NCBI RefSeq assembly: GCF_002283555.1
Contig: NZ_MVOI01000006.1
Location: 638,040 to 702,039, forward strand
Length of the DNA stretch: 64,000 nucleotides
Origin: Rubrivirga sp. SAORIC476
GTDB taxonomy: Bacteria; Bacteroidota; Rhodothermia; Rhodothermales; Rubricoccaceae
Direction: 5' to 3'
Translations under genes and position numbers: made by a program
Part shown: piece by piece, positions 28,694 to 39,640 of the stretch
How positions within the stretch are numbered: position 1 is the stretch's first letter
Layout of the letters: the number at the start of each line of letters is the position of its first letter
Notes under the pieces: generated by a model
Databases searched by the model: none
Seen by the model: only the letters and a program-made list of their open reading frames with translations
Told to the model about the DNA's origin: nothing

Positions 28694-29047
28694 ATGCCCA
28701 CGCACCACGCCATCGACTACATCGAGTTCACCGTCCGCGACCTGAGCGAGGCCAAACGCTTCTACAGCGACGCCTTCGACTGGGTCTTCACCGACTACGG
28801 CCCGAGCTACGCGGGCATCCAGCGGCCCGGCGGCGACGGTGAGGCCGGCGGCATGGAGCAGTCCGACACGCTCCGTCCCGGCGGCCCCCTGGTGATCCTC
28901 TACTCCGACGACCTGGAAGCCAGCGTAGCGGCCGTCGAAGCGGCAGGCGGCACCGTCTCTACGCCGCCGTTCGGCTTCCCCGGAGGGCGGCGCTTCCACT
29001 TCACCGACCCCAGCGGCAACGAACTGGCGGTCTGGGCCGAGAAGTAG
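28694..29047 (+). CDS. VOC-family (glyoxalase-like) protein
   Basis: 117 residues, MPTHHAIDYIEFTVRDLSEAKRFYSDAFDW at the start and RFHFTDPSGNELAVW at the end, a standard pair of beta-alpha-beta modules. The glutamate in IEFTV and that in GNELAVW sit where metal ligands occur in glyoxalase-like enzymes. It probably acts on, or binds, a small molecule in the cytoplasm. It is not closely similar to the VOC protein at 23804, so it is not a local duplicate. Confidence 0.9.
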   Translation: MPTHHAIDYIEFTVRDLSEAKRFYSDAFDWVFTDYGPSYAGIQRPGGDGEAGGMEQSDTLRPGGPLVILYSDDLEASVAAVEAAGGTVSTPPFGFPGGRRFHFTDPSGNELAVWAEK

Positions 29048-29051
29048 CCAC

Positions 29052-29073
29052 CCCGCCCCGGCGCCGTGGCGGG
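29052..29073. terminator. GC palindrome after the VOC gene
   Basis: CCCGCCCCGGC (29052-29062) pairs with GCCGTGGCGGG (29063-29073), one mismatch. It starts 5 bases past the stop at 29047. Confidence 0.5.
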
Positions 29074-29168
29074 CAAGACGGCACAGGCGGCGTGACAGGC
29101 GAACGAGGCAGACGCGGTAGTGGGGGTGGCTCCAATCAGGCGCCGTTTCTTTTTGCCTCCCCGGACCC

Positions 29169-29783
29169 ATGCGCTCCCTCCTCGTTCTGCTCGCTCTCCT
29201 CGTCGCCACCGGCTGCTCCCAGCTCGAACAGGTCGCACGCGACACCCTCAACGGCACCCTGTCCTCCTCGCCGACGACCTACGACACCGCTCAGGGGGAG
29301 CGGGTCCGGTTTGCGCTCGGCGCCGTCGCCTTCGCCGACCGCGTCGACTCGTTCCGGCCGACGCGCGAGTTGTCGGCGGCCTACGCCGACCCGTCCCAGG
29401 CCGTCGGCCCGCCGGACTACGACACCGACCGCTGCCCCAGTGGCGACGAGTGCTACCTGACGCTCACGAGCGGCGGCGTGGCCGTGTTCGAGTTCACCAA
29501 CAACACCCTCTACGACGGCCCCGGCGATGACCTCGCCATCTTCGAGATCGGCCCCGACGTCGAGGCCATGACGGTCGAGATCTCCGTCGACGGGCGTGAC
29601 TACCTGATGCTGGGTCGCGTCGAGGGCTCGTCGGCCCTGCTCGACATCGCCGGGCGCGGCCGGAGCGGCGCGCAGTACCGGTTCGTGCGGCTCACCGACG
29701 ACCCCGAGCAGGGCGGCAGCGGCGGCTCCACGCCCGGCGCCGACGTGGATGCCGTCGGCGCGATCCACGCCGAGCAGCGCTGA
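29169..29783 (+). CDS. Lipoprotein with PEP-CTERM-associated-type beta-sandwich domain
   Basis: 204 residues. The lipoprotein signal MRSLLVLLALLVATGC has its lipobox Cys at residue 16. The mature chain carries a pattern seen in many secreted cell-surface proteins: AVGPPDYDTD, a GGVAVFEFTNNTLYDGPGDD strand pair, LAIFEIG, then VEISVDGRDYLML, and a final GADVDAVGAI. This fold usually has a calcium-rich loop (DGPGDD here). It is probably a surface or periplasmic binding protein. It converges on clpB, with a 12-bp-arm palindrome in the 42-base gap. Confidence 0.72.
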   Translation: MRSLLVLLALLVATGCSQLEQVARDTLNGTLSSSPTTYDTAQGERVRFALGAVAFADRVDSFRPTRELSAAYADPSQAVGPPDYDTDRCPSGDECYLTLTSGGVAVFEFTNNTLYDGPGDDLAIFEIGPDVEAMTVEISVDGRDYLMLGRVEGSSALLDIAGRGRSGAQYRFVRLTDDPEQGGSGGSTPGADVDAVGAIHAEQR

Positions 29784-29790
29784 CCTGACG

Positions 29791-29816
29791 CCCCCGCCTC
29801 GGCACCGAGGCGGGGG
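29791..29816. terminator. Bidirectional 12-bp GC hairpin between convergent genes
   Basis: CCCCCGCCTCGG (29791-29802) pairs perfectly with CCGAGGCGGGGG (29805-29816) around a CA loop. It lies between the lipoprotein stop (29783) and the clpB stop (29826). Confidence 0.6.
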
Positions 29817-29825
29817 GACCCGGTC

Positions 29826-32486
29826 CTACGCTTCGGCGGCCGGGGCCATCGGCCCGACGGCCTCCGGGATGGCCTCGCCGGCCGGGACCGTCTCCAGCGA
29901 GACGCCGCCGCCCGGCGCCGCGTCGATCACCACCGCGTCGCCGTCGGCCACCAGGCCGCCGAGGATCTGCTCGGCGAGCTTGTTGGCGACCTGGCGCTGG
30001 AGCACCCGCTTGAGGGGCCGCGCGCCGAACGCGGCGTCGAAGCCCTCGGCCGCGAGCGCGTCCTTGGCCGCGTCGGTCAGCACGAGGCGCAGGCCGTGGG
30101 CCTTGCGCGCCATCGCCCGCGTCCGCTCGAACAGGATTTCGACGATGCGCCGGATCTGGGTCCGTCCCAGCGGCCGGAACACGACCGTCTCGTCGATCCG
30201 GTTGAGGAACTCCGGCCGCAGGCGCGTCCGCAGCATCCCCGTCAGCTCATCGCGCAGGGCGTCCATCTCCGACTCCGAGATCTCGCGGTCGGTCCCCAGG
30301 CGCTGGGTGATCAGCTCCGAGCCCAGGTTGGAGGTCATGATGATGAGCGTGTTCGAGAAGTCGACCACGCGGCCCTTGGAATCGGTCAGACGGCCGTCGT
30401 CGAGCACCTGCAGGAGCACATTGTAGACCTCCGGGTGCGCCTTCTCGAACTCGTCGAGGAGGACGACGGAGTACGGACGCCGCCGCACGGCTTCGGTCAA
30501 CTGCCCGCCCTCGTCGTAGCCGACGTAGCCGGGAGGCGCACCGACCAGTCGCGACACCGTGTGCCGCTCCTGGTACTCGGACATGTCGATCCGCACCAGC
30601 GCGCCCTCGTCGTCGAACAGCTGCTCGGCGAGCGCCTTCGCCAGCTCCGTCTTGCCGACGCCCGTCGTGCCCAGGAAGATGAACGAGCCCAGCGGACGGC
30701 TCGCCTCCTGCAGGCCGGCCCGCGAGCGGCGCACCGCGTTCGACACCGCCTCGACGGCCTCGGGCTGCCCGACGACGCGCTGTTCGAGGGCGTCCTCCAG
30801 GTGCAGCAGCTTCTCGCGCTCGGTCGCCAACATCCGCGAGACCGGGATGCCGGTGGCGCGCGAGATCACGTCCGCGATGTCCTCCGCGTCGACCTCCTCT
30901 TTGAGCATCGCGCCGTTCGACTGGACCTCGGCGAGCCGCTCCGTCGCCCGGTCGATCTGCTCCTGGAGGCCGGGGATCTGGCCGTGGCGGATCTCGGCGA
31001 CGCGGGCGAAGTCGCCCTGCCGCTCTTGCTCGGCCGCCTCGGTCTTGAGGGCCTCGATGGAGGCGCGGGAGTTCTTGATGGTCGTCACCAGGTCGCGCTC
31101 TTGCTCCCAGGTCGCGCGGAGCCGGTCGCGCTCCTCTTCGAGGTTCGCCAGCCGCTCCGAGATGGTCTCCACCTGGGCATCGTCGCCCTCACGCTTGACC
31201 GCCTCCCTCGCGATCTCCTGGGTCCGGATCTCGCGCTCGACGGAGTCCAGTTCTTCGGGCGTCGAGTCGATCTCCAGACGCAGGCGCGACGCCGCCTCGT
31301 CGATCAGGTCGATGGCCTTGTCGGGCAGGAAGCGGCTGGTGACGTAGCGGTCCGACAGCTCGGCCGCCGCCACGATGGCGCCGTCCGTGATGCGCACGCC
31401 GTGGTGGACCTCGTACCGGTCCTTGATGCCGCGCAGGATCGCGACCGTGTCCTCCACCGACGGCTCGGCGACGAGCACCATCTGGAAGCGGCGCTCCAGC
31501 GCCTTGTCCTTCTCGAAGTACTTCTGGTACTCGTCCAGCGTCGTCGCGCCGATGGCCCGCAACTCACCGCGCGCCAGGGCGGGCTTCAGGATGTTGGCCG
31601 CGTCCATCGCGCCGTCGCCGCCGCCCGCGCCGACCAGCGTGTGGATCTCGTCGATGAACAGGATGATCTCGCCCGCCGCGTCCGTCACGTCCTTGACGAC
31701 CGCCTTGAGGCGGTCCTCGAACTCGCCGCGGTACTTCGCGCCCGCGATCAGCGCGCCCATGTCGAGTGCCAGGATCCGCTTCGACTGGAGCCCCTCGGGC
31801 ACGTCGCCTTCGACGATCCGGATCGCCAGCCCCTCCGCGATGGCCGTCTTGCCGACGCCCGGCTCGCCGACCAACACGGGGTTGTTCTTCGTCCGCCGCG
31901 AGAGGATCTGGAGCACGCGCCGGATCTCGTCGTCGCGCCCGATCACCGGGTCGATCTGGCCTTTCCGGGCCGCCTCGTTGAGGTCGCGGGCGTAGCGGTT
32001 GAGCGCGTCGTACTTGGACTCGGCGTAGGGGTCCTGCACGCGCTGGCCGCCGCGCACCTCCTGGAGCACGCCCAACAGCGTGTCCTTGGTGACGCCCTGG
32101 CTCTTGAGCGCGTTCGCCGTCGGCCCGTCGCCCTCGGCGAGCGCCATCAGCAGGTGCTCCGAGGCGACGTACTCGTCGCTCAGCGTCTCCGCCTCGGCGA
32201 GCGCCCGGTCGAACGCCTTGTTGAGGTCCTGGCCGATGTACTGGCCCGACACGCTGGCCCCGGTCACGACAGGCAGCTTGTCGACGGCCCGCTCGGCGAG
32301 CGCAGCGAGGGTCTCGGCATTCGCACCGAGGCGGTCGAGCAGGGTGGGGATCAGGCCGCCCTCGTCCTGCAGGAACGCCTGCAAGAGGTGCGGGGGCTCG
32401 ACGCCCTGGTGGTTCTTGGACTGCGCGATCTCGAGGGCGCGCTGGACGGCCTCCTGGGCCTTGACGGTAAACTTCTGCAGGTTCAT
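29826..32486 (-). CDS. clpB: Chaperone ClpB (protein disaggregase)
   Basis: 886 residues from the ATG at 32486 ([14 protein letters not shown]). The N-domain (1-145) has two Clp repeats. Nucleotide domain 1 has Walker A GEPGVGKT and Walker [15 protein letters not shown]. The coiled-coil M domain (about 400-545: [21 protein letters not shown]) separates ClpB from ClpA/ClpC. Domain 2 has [16 protein letters not shown], and the C-terminal region ([13 protein letters not shown]) completes the chain. Length fits ClpB. It rescues aggregated proteins together with DnaK/DnaJ; a DnaJ-type gene lies 4 kb away. I see no CIRCE element upstream, but a 12-base palindrome TCGACGCGTCGA (32531-32542) lies in the leader region. 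Confidence 0.97.
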   Translation of the reverse strand: MNLQKFTVKAQEAVQRALEIAQSKNHQGVEPPHLLQAFLQDEGGLIPTLLDRLGANAETLAALAERAVDKLPVVTGASVSGQYIGQDLNKAFDRALAEAETLSDEYVASEHLLMALAEGDGPTANALKSQGVTKDTLLGVLQEVRGGQRVQDPYAESKYDALNRYARDLNEAARKGQIDPVIGRDDEIRRVLQILSRRTKNNPVLVGEPGVGKTAIAEGLAIRIVEGDVPEGLQSKRILALDMGALIAGAKYRGEFEDRLKAVVKDVTDAAGEIILFIDEIHTLVGAGGGDGAMDAANILKPALARGELRAIGATTLDEYQKYFEKDKALERRFQMVLVAEPSVEDTVAILRGIKDRYEVHHGVRITDGAIVAAAELSDRYVTSRFLPDKAIDLIDEAASRLRLEIDSTPEELDSVEREIRTQEIAREAVKREGDDAQVETISERLANLEEERDRLRATWEQERDLVTTIKNSRASIEALKTEAAEQERQGDFARVAEIRHGQIPGLQEQIDRATERLAEVQSNGAMLKEEVDAEDIADVISRATGIPVSRMLATEREKLLHLEDALEQRVVGQPEAVEAVSNAVRRSRAGLQEASRPLGSFIFLGTTGVGKTELAKALAEQLFDDEGALVRIDMSEYQERHTVSRLVGAPPGYVGYDEGGQLTEAVRRRPYSVVLLDEFEKAHPEVYNVLLQVLDDGRLTDSKGRVVDFSNTLIIMTSNLGSELITQRLGTDREISESEMDALRDELTGMLRTRLRPEFLNRIDETVVFRPLGRTQIRRIVEILFERTRAMARKAHGLRLVLTDAAKDALAAEGFDAAFGARPLKRVLQRQVANKLAEQILGGLVADGDAVVIDAAPGGGVSLETVPAGEAIPEAVGPMAPAAEA

Positions 32487-32779
32487 GGTCGGGGGGCGGG
32501 GCGGCCGGGGCCGCGTGTTCGAAGTCGGTTTCGACGCGTCGAGAGCGAAGGGTGTGCCATCGGGGCCTCGTCTGTCACCCTGTCAGCCGTTATTGGCGAA
32601 GGGCGGGTCGTGCTCGCCCGCCCGCTCGGTTCCACGGGGAGAGGGGGGGGACGCCCTGCCGCCGAGCGCGGCCGTTTCTCCTCCGAACCGGTGCACAGGG
32701 ACCGGGGGGGTGACGAGGCCTCCGGTTGAGTCCACGGTGCGAGAGGCCGATATCCCCCGCGCGCTTCTCTGTCTGGCCC

Positions 32780-35700
32780 GTGTCCTCGTCCTCCCGTCGT
32801 CCGTCCGCCGTCGTCCAGGCCTTCCGCTGGCTGCTGCTCATGGGGGCGCTCACCACCTTCGGCTTCTGGTGGATGTACCAGGTCGTCGGGCCGAGTCCCC
32901 ACGACATGCTGTGGCTTCGGGCCGTCATGGCCTCGCCGTTCCTGGCCATCCTCGCCGGGACGTACACGAGCGAGTGGGTGCGACGACACGTCTGGTGGCT
33001 GGCACTGGGGGCGAGTGCGATGATGAACGCGTACTTCTCCACGCTCGCCGTGCTCAGCGGTTTCGGAGAGGCCTGGACCATCGCCATCCTCACGGCCACC
33101 TCCGCCGCCATCCTCGCGCTCGCCTCGTATGCGCGGAAGCCGCGCCACGTGTGGGTCGCCGCGGTCGTGAACCTGACCGCCAGTTCGATTCCCCTGTTCG
33201 TTCTCGGGGCGGATGGCCTGCAGACCACGCTCACCCTCGCCTATGCCGGGGTGCTGGCGACGCTCATCTCGTTCGCGGCGGTCTCCCAGGTGCGGACGCG
33301 ACACGCCTATCGCGCGCAGCGCGACGCCGCTGCCGCGCAGGGACGCCTGCTCCGGACCGTCATCGATGCCATCCCCCAGCACGTCTACGTCAAGGACCGG
33401 GAGGGGAGGTGCCTCATCCGCAACCGGTACAGCGCCGAGCAGATGGGCTTCGACGATCCGGAGGAGGCGGTTGGCCTGACCGTGTTCGACCAGTCGGAGG
33501 ACCCGCAGGTCGCCGCCGACTACTGGGCCCAGGAGGACCGGGTGATGCGGGCCGGGGAGCCGGACCTCGACCACGAGGAGCCCTACGCCTTCGACGGCCA
33601 GACCGGCTGGGTGGTGACGTCGCGGGTCCCGCTCCGCGACGACACCGGGGCGGTCGTCGGTCTCGTCGGGGTGACGCGGGACGTGACCGAGCAGAAGACG
33701 GCGCGGGCGGTCGTGCTGGAGGCCAAGGAGGCCGCCGAGGCGCGGGAGGCCGAGGTGGCCGAGCAGCGCGCGCTCCTCCGCACGGTCATCGACACCATCC
33801 CGGACCACATCTACGTCAAGGACCGCGAGGGGCGAGCCACGCTCCGGAACCTCGCCAGTGCGCGATCCCTCGGCTACGAGACCCCCGAGGACGCCGTCGG
33901 CTACGCCGATTCGGACGTCGACGCCGACCTCGGCGCCCTCACCCGCGCCGACGATCTCTACGTGATCGAGACGGGCGCCGCCATCCGCGACAAAGAGGAG
34001 CAGGCGCTTGGAGGGGGCTGGCTGCTCACCACGAAGGTCCCGCTCCGGGACCGTGACGGCGCGGTCACCGGACTCGTCGGCGTCAGCCGCGACATCACGG
34101 CCCAGCGCGAGGCCAAGGCGGCGCTCGTGCAGGCGAAGGAAGCCGCCGAGGCGCGAGGGCGTGCGCTCGCCGAGCAGAGGCAGCTCCTCCAGACGCTCAT
34201 CGACGAGATTCCCGACGCCATCTACATCCTCGACAACGACCGGCGGTTCCTGGCCCTCAACCGAGGCGCGGCCTACTGCTTCGGGCACCCGGCCGAGGAG
34301 ATCGTCGGGAGGACGCCGGACGAACTGTTCGCCCCCGCGCTGGCGAAGAGCTTCCGGCAGAGCGACGAGTCCCTGCTCGCTGCCGAGGGAGACTTCCTGC
34401 GGACGGAGCACGACTTCACGTTGCCCAGTGGGCAAACGGTCCGGGCGGTCACCTCCCGCTTCGTCACACGCGACGCGTCCGGCGCCGTCGCCGGCCTCGT
34501 CGGGGTGAGCCGGGACGTCACGGCCGACCGGGCAGCGCAGAAGGCGCTCATCGAGGCCAAGGAGGCTGCCGAGGCGGCCACCCGGGCCAAGAGCGAGTTC
34601 CTGGCCAACATGAGCCACGAGATCCGGACGCCCATGAACGGCGTTATCGGCATGACCTCGCTCCTGCTGGACACCGCGCTCGACCGGGAGCAGCACGACT
34701 TCGTGGAGACCATCCGCTCGTCGGGCGAGGCGCTCCTGACCATCATCAACGACATCCTCGACTTCTCGAAGATCGAGGCCGGGATGCTCGACCTCGACGT
34801 GCAGCCGTTCGACATCCGGACGTGCGTCGAGGCGGCGCTCGACCTGGTGGCCCAGCCGGCGGCTGAGAAGGGCGTCGAACTGGCCTACCTCGTCGAAGAC
34901 GGCGTGCCGCGGACCGTCCGCGGCGACGTGACGCGCGTCCGCCAGGTGCTCGTCAACCTGCTTTCGAACGCCGTCAAGTTCACCCACGAGGGCAGCGTCT
35001 GCGTCCGCGTCGACGCGGCGCCGCACGATGCGGAGGCCGGGACCACCTGCGAGGTTGAGTTCGCGGTCGAAGACACGGGCATCGGCATCGCGCCCGACAA
35101 GATGGACCTCGTGTTCGAGAGCTTCTCCCAGGCCGACGCCTCGACCACCCGCAAGTACGGCGGAACGGGCCTCGGCCTGACGATCTGCCGCCGCCTCGTG
35201 GACATGATGGGCGGGACGATGGAGGCCGAGAGTCGCCTCGGCCAAGGGTCCACGTTCCGCTTCTCGATGAAGGCCGAGGTGGCGCCGTCGGAGCGGCGCG
35301 TGTTCCTCCGGCGCGAGCAGCCCGTGCTGCAGGGCCGCCGCGTGCTGATCGTCGACGACAACGACGTCAACCGCGAGATCCTGACCCGCCTCGCCTCGCG
35401 CTGGCGCATGGTGCCGGACGCCGTCGCCTCGGGCGCGGCGGCCATCGACACGGCCCGCGCGGCGATGGTGGCCGGGCGGCCCTACGATCTCGTGCTGCTC
35501 GACATGCAGATGCCCGAGATGAACGGCGTCGACACGGCCCATGCCCTGCGGGCGCTTGCGCCCGACGCGCCGCCCGTCATGGTGATGCTGACCTCCATCA
35601 ACCGGGAGGGCGGGCTCCGCGAGGAGACGCGGGCGGCTGGCATCACGGCCGTCCTGTACAAGCCCACCAAGCCGTCGCAACTGTACGACATCCTGATCGA

Positions 35701-36190
35701 CGCCTTCGACGGTCGCCCGGCCGCCGCGGCGCCTCAGGCGCAGGGCTCGACGTCCTGGATCTCGCGTGCTCAGCCCGCCGCAGCCCTCCGGATCCTGCTC
35801 GCCGAGGACAACGTGGTGAACCAGAAGGTGGCCGTGCGCCTCCTCGACCGGCTCGGCTGCGCGGTCGACGTGGTCTCCGACGGGGCCGAGGCGGTCGCGG
35901 CTGTGGTGCGGCAGGCTGACGCAGACACCCCCTACGACCTCGTGTTCATGGACGTGCAGATGCCGGTCATGGACGGCCTGGAGGCCACCCGCGCCATCCG
36001 CCAGGCGGCCGAGGTGACGCAGGCGCCCTACATCGTCGCGCTGACGGCCAACGCCATGCAGGGCGACCGCGAGGAGTGCCTCGCTGCCGGAGCCGACGAC
36101 TACCTCGCCAAGCCGGTGCAGCTGGACAGCATGCAGGCGGCGCTGGACCGCGCCCTCGCCGCCCGCCGCGCGTCGAGGGAAACGGCGTAG
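32780..36190 (+). CDS. Hybrid sensor histidine kinase: 6 TM, 3 PAS, HisKA, HATPase, 2 receivers
   Basis: 1136 residues from the GTG at 32780 ([15 protein letters not shown]); the in-frame TTG at 32726 is less likely. Six hydrophobic segments span about residues 11-175. Three PAS domains start near residues 194, 332 and 470; the first two are near-copies ([34 protein letters not shown]) and each ends in a GLVGVxRD motif. The HisKA phosphoacceptor is His613 in [11 protein letters not shown]. The ATPase N-box is near 725 ([10 protein letters not shown]), followed by [10 protein letters not shown] and GGTGLGLTI. Receivers follow with Asp908 ([11 protein letters not shown]) and Asp1058 ([11 protein letters not shown]). 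No Hpt domain or response regulator is adjacent, so the phosphorelay partner is elsewhere. Confidence 0.93.
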   Translation: MSSSSRRPSAVVQAFRWLLLMGALTTFGFWWMYQVVGPSPHDMLWLRAVMASPFLAILAGTYTSEWVRRHVWWLALGASAMMNAYFSTLAVLSGFGEAWTIAILTATSAAILALASYARKPRHVWVAAVVNLTASSIPLFVLGADGLQTTLTLAYAGVLATLISFAAVSQVRTRHAYRAQRDAAAAQGRLLRTVIDAIPQHVYVKDREGRCLIRNRYSAEQMGFDDPEEAVGLTVFDQSEDPQVAADYWAQEDRVMRAGEPDLDHEEPYAFDGQTGWVVTSRVPLRDDTGAVVGLVGVTRDVTEQKTARAVVLEAKEAAEAREAEVAEQRALLRTVIDTIPDHIYVKDREGRATLRNLASARSLGYETPEDAVGYADSDVDADLGALTRADDLYVIETGAAIRDKEEQALGGGWLLTTKVPLRDRDGAVTGLVGVSRDITAQREAKAALVQAKEAAEARGRALAEQRQLLQTLIDEIPDAIYILDNDRRFLALNRGAAYCFGHPAEEIVGRTPDELFAPALAKSFRQSDESLLAAEGDFLRTEHDFTLPSGQTVRAVTSRFVTRDASGAVAGLVGVSRDVTADRAAQKALIEAKEAAEAATRAKSEFLANMSHEIRTPMNGVIGMTSLLLDTALDREQHDFVETIRSSGEALLTIINDILDFSKIEAGMLDLDVQPFDIRTCVEAALDLVAQPAAEKGVELAYLVEDGVPRTVRGDVTRVRQVLVNLLSNAVKFTHEGSVCVRVDAAPHDAEAGTTCEVEFAVEDTGIGIAPDKMDLVFESFSQADASTTRKYGGTGLGLTICRRLVDMMGGTMEAESRLGQGSTFRFSMKAEVAPSERRVFLRREQPVLQGRRVLIVDDNDVNREILTRLASRWRMVPDAVASGAAAIDTARAAMVAGRPYDLVLLDMQMPEMNGVDTAHALRALAPDAPPVMVMLTSINREGGLREETRAAGITAVLYKPTKPSQLYDILIDAFDGRPAAAAPQAQGSTSWISRAQPAAALRILLAEDNVVNQKVAVRLLDRLGCAVDVVSDGAEAVAAVVRQADADTPYDLVFMDVQMPVMDGLEATRAIRQAAEVTQAPYIVALTANAMQGDREECLAAGADDYLAKPVQLDSMQAALDRALAARRASRETA

Positions 36191-36196
36191 GCCGCG

Positions 36197-37156
36197 CTAA
36201 GCGAGCCCTTCGGCCTCGGCCCAGGCGCGGAGGCCCTCGGCGGCCCCGTCCGAGAGCGTCGGCACGGAGACCTCGATGAGGACGAACAGGTCGCCCTGGC
36301 CCGCGTCGGTCTCCACCCCCTGGCCTTTGACGCGGAGGCGCCGCCCCGGCTGCGTGCCGGGCTTCACCTTCAGGCGGACCGTCTTGCCGGTCGCGGTGCG
36401 TACCTCCCGAGTGGTGCCGAGCATGGCTTCGACGGCCGTGATCGTCTCGGTCGTGATGAGGTCGTCACCGTCGCGCGAGAACCGAGCGTCGGGCGTGACG
36501 CGGAAGGTGATGAAGAGGTCCCCTGCAGGCCCGCGTGGTCCGGGAGCCGTCTCGCCCTTGCCGGTCAGCTTGATCTTGAAGCCGTCGCGGACGCCCTTCG
36601 GGATCGTGATGCGGACCGTCTCACCGCCGGGCGTTCGGAACTCGCGCTTGCCCCCGGCCAGTGCCTCCTCGAACGTCAGGCGGACCGTCGTCTCGACGTC
36701 ACGCCCGCCCCGGAAAGCGGTGTCGCCGCCGCCGCCCGCGCCGCCGAAGAACTGGTCGAAGATGTCGCCGAGGCCGCCGCCGCCACCGAACGTGAACGCG
36801 TCCTGGTCTCCGCCCGGCCCCGCGCCCGTCGCGTCGACGCGGACGTAGGTGCCGTCGGGGGCGCGGTAGTAGCGGCCGGGACCGCCGGGGCCGGGGAAGC
36901 CCCCGAACGGCGTCCCCTCGTACTGCCCACCGTAGGGATCGCGTCTGGCCCGGTCGTAGGCCCGCCGCTTGGTCTCGTCGCCGACGAGGTCGTAGGCGGC
37001 CTGGATCTCCTTGAACCGCTCTTCCGCGGCCGGGTCGCCCGCGTTGCGGTCCGGGTGGTACTGCTGGGCGAGCGCGCGGTACGCCTTTTTTATCTCCTTT
37101 GCGGAGGCGTCGTCGGCGACGCCGAGGGTCGTGTAGGGGTCCGAGGTGGAGGGCAC
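36197..37156 (-). CDS. CbpA/DnaJ-type co-chaperone (J domain, no zinc finger)
   Basis: 319 residues from the GTG at 37156 (VPSTSDPYTTLGV); upstream in-frame codons read through the leader. The J domain (6-75) has the HPD motif in QQYHPDRNAG. A Gly/Phe/Pro-rich stretch follows (FGGFPGPGGPGRYYR and FTFGGGGGLGDIFDQFFGG). The C-terminal substrate-binding domains come next (TVRLTFEEALAGGKREF, VRITIPKGVRDG, FITFRVTPDARFSRDGDDL). The DnaJ zinc-binding Cys repeats are absent, so this is type II, like CbpA. It stimulates DnaK ATPase and delivers clients. It converges on the hybrid kinase, with 6 bases between the stop codons. Confidence 0.92.
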   Translation of the reverse strand: MPSTSDPYTTLGVADDASAKEIKKAYRALAQQYHPDRNAGDPAAEERFKEIQAAYDLVGDETKRRAYDRARRDPYGGQYEGTPFGGFPGPGGPGRYYRAPDGTYVRVDATGAGPGGDQDAFTFGGGGGLGDIFDQFFGGAGGGGDTAFRGGRDVETTVRLTFEEALAGGKREFRTPGGETVRITIPKGVRDGFKIKLTGKGETAPGPRGPAGDLFITFRVTPDARFSRDGDDLITTETITAVEAMLGTTREVRTATGKTVRLKVKPGTQPGRRLRVKGQGVETDAGQGDLFVLIEVSVPTLSDGAAEGLRAWAEAEGLA

Positions 37157-37229
37157 GGGGGCGGGAGAATGGGCCCGGTGGTACTCCCTCCCGGCCCGCC
37201 GCTGTTCCGGCCTCGCGCGCTCCGGTGCG

Positions 37230-38906
37230 TCAGGGCGCCGTGCCCGCGCGAGCCGAGTCGGGCGCGAGTGTGAGACGGGCCCGGGGCGGCGAGGCACTCG
37301 GCGTGAGCCGGATGCGGGAGGCGGGGGCGCCCGCTGCGAGCAACCGGGCGCGAGCGTCGCGGACCGCTGCCGTGTCGCCGTCCAGGACGACGCCGAGGCG
37401 GGGGGTGCGGGCGAGCAGCGCTGCCAGCGAGGTCGCCGCTGCCGAGTCGGGCAGCGCGCGAGGGGCCGTCACGATGGCGCGAGCCGAGGCCTGTCCGGGA
37501 TCCAGCTGGAGCGCTTGCGCGGCCTGTCGGGCGAGGAGTTGCTCCGCCTCGGGCGGTAGGCGGCGGGCGGCGGCGTAGACGACGGTGAGCGTTGGCTGTC
37601 CGTCCGTCGACACGTCGAGGGCGCCCTCGACGACCTGGACGCCGTCGGGCAGGGCGAGGGCGCCCAGCACCCCCGCCAGCCGACCGCGGACGGACGCCAG
37701 CGTCGCCGCCACCGAGGCGGGCTCGGTGGTCTGCGGCACCGACCGCACGGCGGGCCGCTCCGGGAGCGCGTTGGCGAATGCCGCCAGGTCGCCGGAGGAC
37801 GCCAGGATCTGCTCCAGCACGAGCGTCACTGGCTCCCCGGCCTCCTCGCTCGCCTGGGCGGCGAGTTCGGACTCGGCCGCGTCCGGGATCCACGCCTCCG
37901 TCGCTACGCGCAGCCGGGCGGACGACCCCGCCTCGCCGTAGGTGACCTCGCGGTCGATGACGTACGCATCCTCGGCGCGAAGCTGGGCCTCGACGGCGTC
38001 GATCGCCTGGCTCACCCGCCCCTCGCGGACGACCTGCCGCAGCGACGAGGTCAGCGGGACGGCCACGGCGGCCATGAACGCCACCACCAGCAGCACGCGG
38101 GCGAGCGGGCTCGCCAGGCCCGGCAGCCGGTTTAGCCAGCGCGCCTCGTGGATGCGCGCCGCGAAGCCCGTCGAGCCCTCCGTGGCGTGCCACGCGCTTG
38201 CCGCCTTCACCACGGGCGCCCGGTGCATTCCGATGATGAGGAACACCAGCATCCCGCTCAGGACGATGCCCGCCAGGTTCGCCCCGAACAACAGCAGCGC
38301 GCCCTTCGCAATGGCCACCTTGCCGATGGCGATCCCGAATCCCGCCACCCCGAGCGGCGGTACCAGCGCCACGGCCACGGCCACGCCCGGGATGGACGCC
38401 GAGAGCCGCGCCTCGCGCGACGCCGTTACGACGGCACCCGCCAGGCCCGAGAACACCGCGATGCCCAGGTCGAGCGTCGTCGGGCGCGTCCGGCTGGCGA
38501 TTTCGTCGGTCACGCTGTGGAACGGCAGCAGCACCGTCAGCAGGGCGGCCAGCGCGACGATGCCCGCGGCGCCCAGCAGGATCGTCGCGGCGGTCTGCAC
38601 GAACAGTCGCCCATCGCCGACGGCGAGGGCCAGCGACAGGCCTAGCAGCGGGCCCAGCAAAGGCGCCACCAGCATCGCCCCGATGACGACGGCGGTCGAG
38701 TTGAGCACGAGCCCCAGCGTGGCGATGGCCCCCGAGAGGAGCAGCACGAGCCAGAACGGCAGGTCCGTGTCGGTGGCCGCCTCGGCGGTCTCGCGGTACA
38801 GCGCCGGACGGTCCCAGGTGCGGAGGCCGAAGTGGCGCCGCGCGGCCTCCTCCATCGGCGAGTCGTCGTCGGAGGCCTCGGCGAGGACCGGGTCGTCGGT
38901 GGGCAT
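37230..38906 (-). CDS. DUF389-family multi-pass membrane protein
   Basis: 558 residues. After a short acidic N-terminus comes a membrane region with about seven hydrophobic helices (50-250): LPFWLVLLLSGAIATLGLVLNSTAVVIGAMLVAPLLGPLLGLSLAL, then IPGVAVAVALVPPLGVAGFGIAIG. This matches the DUF389 (TIGR00341/TIGR00271) core. Another hydrophobic segment (near 275) precedes a 270-residue C-terminal soluble region with OsmY/BON-like alternation (VEAQLRAEDAYVIDREVTYGEAG, LPDGVQVVEGALDVSTDGQ). The function of DUF389 proteins is unknown. It is the last gene of a leftward series and follows sixA by 52 bases. Confidence 0.85.
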   Translation of the reverse strand: MPTDDPVLAEASDDDSPMEEAARRHFGLRTWDRPALYRETAEAATDTDLPFWLVLLLSGAIATLGLVLNSTAVVIGAMLVAPLLGPLLGLSLALAVGDGRLFVQTAATILLGAAGIVALAALLTVLLPFHSVTDEIASRTRPTTLDLGIAVFSGLAGAVVTASREARLSASIPGVAVAVALVPPLGVAGFGIAIGKVAIAKGALLLFGANLAGIVLSGMLVFLIIGMHRAPVVKAASAWHATEGSTGFAARIHEARWLNRLPGLASPLARVLLVVAFMAAVAVPLTSSLRQVVREGRVSQAIDAVEAQLRAEDAYVIDREVTYGEAGSSARLRVATEAWIPDAAESELAAQASEEAGEPVTLVLEQILASSGDLAAFANALPERPAVRSVPQTTEPASVAATLASVRGRLAGVLGALALPDGVQVVEGALDVSTDGQPTLTVVYAAARRLPPEAEQLLARQAAQALQLDPGQASARAIVTAPRALPDSAAATSLAALLARTPRLGVVLDGDTAAVRDARARLLAAGAPASRIRLTPSASPPRARLTLAPDSARAGTAP

Positions 38907-38958
38907 TCGGAGAGGCGGGGCGCGGCGACCGGGACGGTGAGGGGGCCGAGGCGGAGGG

Positions 38959-39612
38959 CTAGGCCTCCGGCTGATCGGTCGCGTCCACGCCGCCGCGAGG
39001 CAGCGAGGCCGGGCGGAGGGGCTTCGCCTTGGGGGCCGCCGCCTTCTCCGCCTGCGCGACGGCCTTCTGGCGTGCCTCGATGGCCTTGTCGATCGTCTTC
39101 TTCAGCTTGCGATACGCGTTGGGCCGGAGGTCGGACGGAGAGAGCAGCCCGGACAGGACGCCGCGGCCCGGCGCCACGTCCGCCCAGCGCTCGACCTCCA
39201 GGCTGATGCGCGCCACGGTCGCGGTCTTCATCTCGATGCGCCCGCCGCCGATGAGCAGCGACACGAGCGCGCTCCACGTCGGCTGATGGCCCACCACGAT
39301 GAGCGTGTCGGCGTCGTCGTCCTCGGCCTGGATCTCGCGGAGAACGGCCTCCGGGCTGGCCTCGTAGAGGGCGTCGGTGACGCGGGCCGGCCCGGTCCAC
39401 CCCCCTGCCTCGGCCGCCGTGGCGAGCGTCTCACGAGCCCGCACGGCCGACGACGTGAGGGCGCGGTCGGGCACGACGCGCGCCGTCGTCAGGAAGCGAC
39501 CCATCTTGCGGGCTCCCTTCTGGCCGCGCGTGGCAAGCGGCCGGGCATGGTCGTCCCCGAAGTCGACGTCCCAGTCGGACTTGGCGTGGCGGAGGATGAG
39601 GAGGGTCTTCAT
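38959..39612 (-). CDS. sixA: SixA-type phosphohistidine phosphatase with basic C-terminal tail
   Basis: 217 residues from the ATG at 39612. The histidine-phosphatase signature LILRHAKSDWD (catalytic RH near residue 7) is followed by the SixA-typical DHARPLATRG, TSSAVRARET and the second catalytic His in VVGHQPTW. About 60 C-terminal residues (RKLKKTIDKAIEARQ, then AEKAAAPKAK) extend beyond the usual SixA length of about 160 and are rich in Lys and Ala, perhaps an oligomerisation or nucleic-acid-binding tail (inference). SixA removes phosphate from phosphohistidine in phosphotransfer proteins. The large hybrid kinase nearby is one conceivable partner. A TATCCTTCG element lies 37 bases upstream. 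Confidence 0.88.
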   Translation of the reverse strand: MKTLLILRHAKSDWDVDFGDDHARPLATRGQKGARKMGRFLTTARVVPDRALTSSAVRARETLATAAEAGGWTGPARVTDALYEASPEAVLREIQAEDDDADTLIVVGHQPTWSALVSLLIGGGRIEMKTATVARISLEVERWADVAPGRGVLSGLLSPSDLRPNAYRKLKKTIDKAIEARQKAVAQAEKAAAPKAKPLRPASLPRGGVDATDQPEA

Positions 39613-39640
39613 GAGCGACGGAAGGGGCCGGGAACGGCGC

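Noticed and set aside
32531-32542. Palindrome TCGACGCGTCGA upstream of clpB as a heat-shock operator
   Set aside because: Twelve bases of GC-rich palindrome are expected by chance in such a genome, and it does not resemble CIRCE or any operator I know.
32483-35680. 1065-codon minus-strand open frame across the hybrid kinase
   Set aside because: Shadow frame; the + strand has all histidine-kinase motifs.
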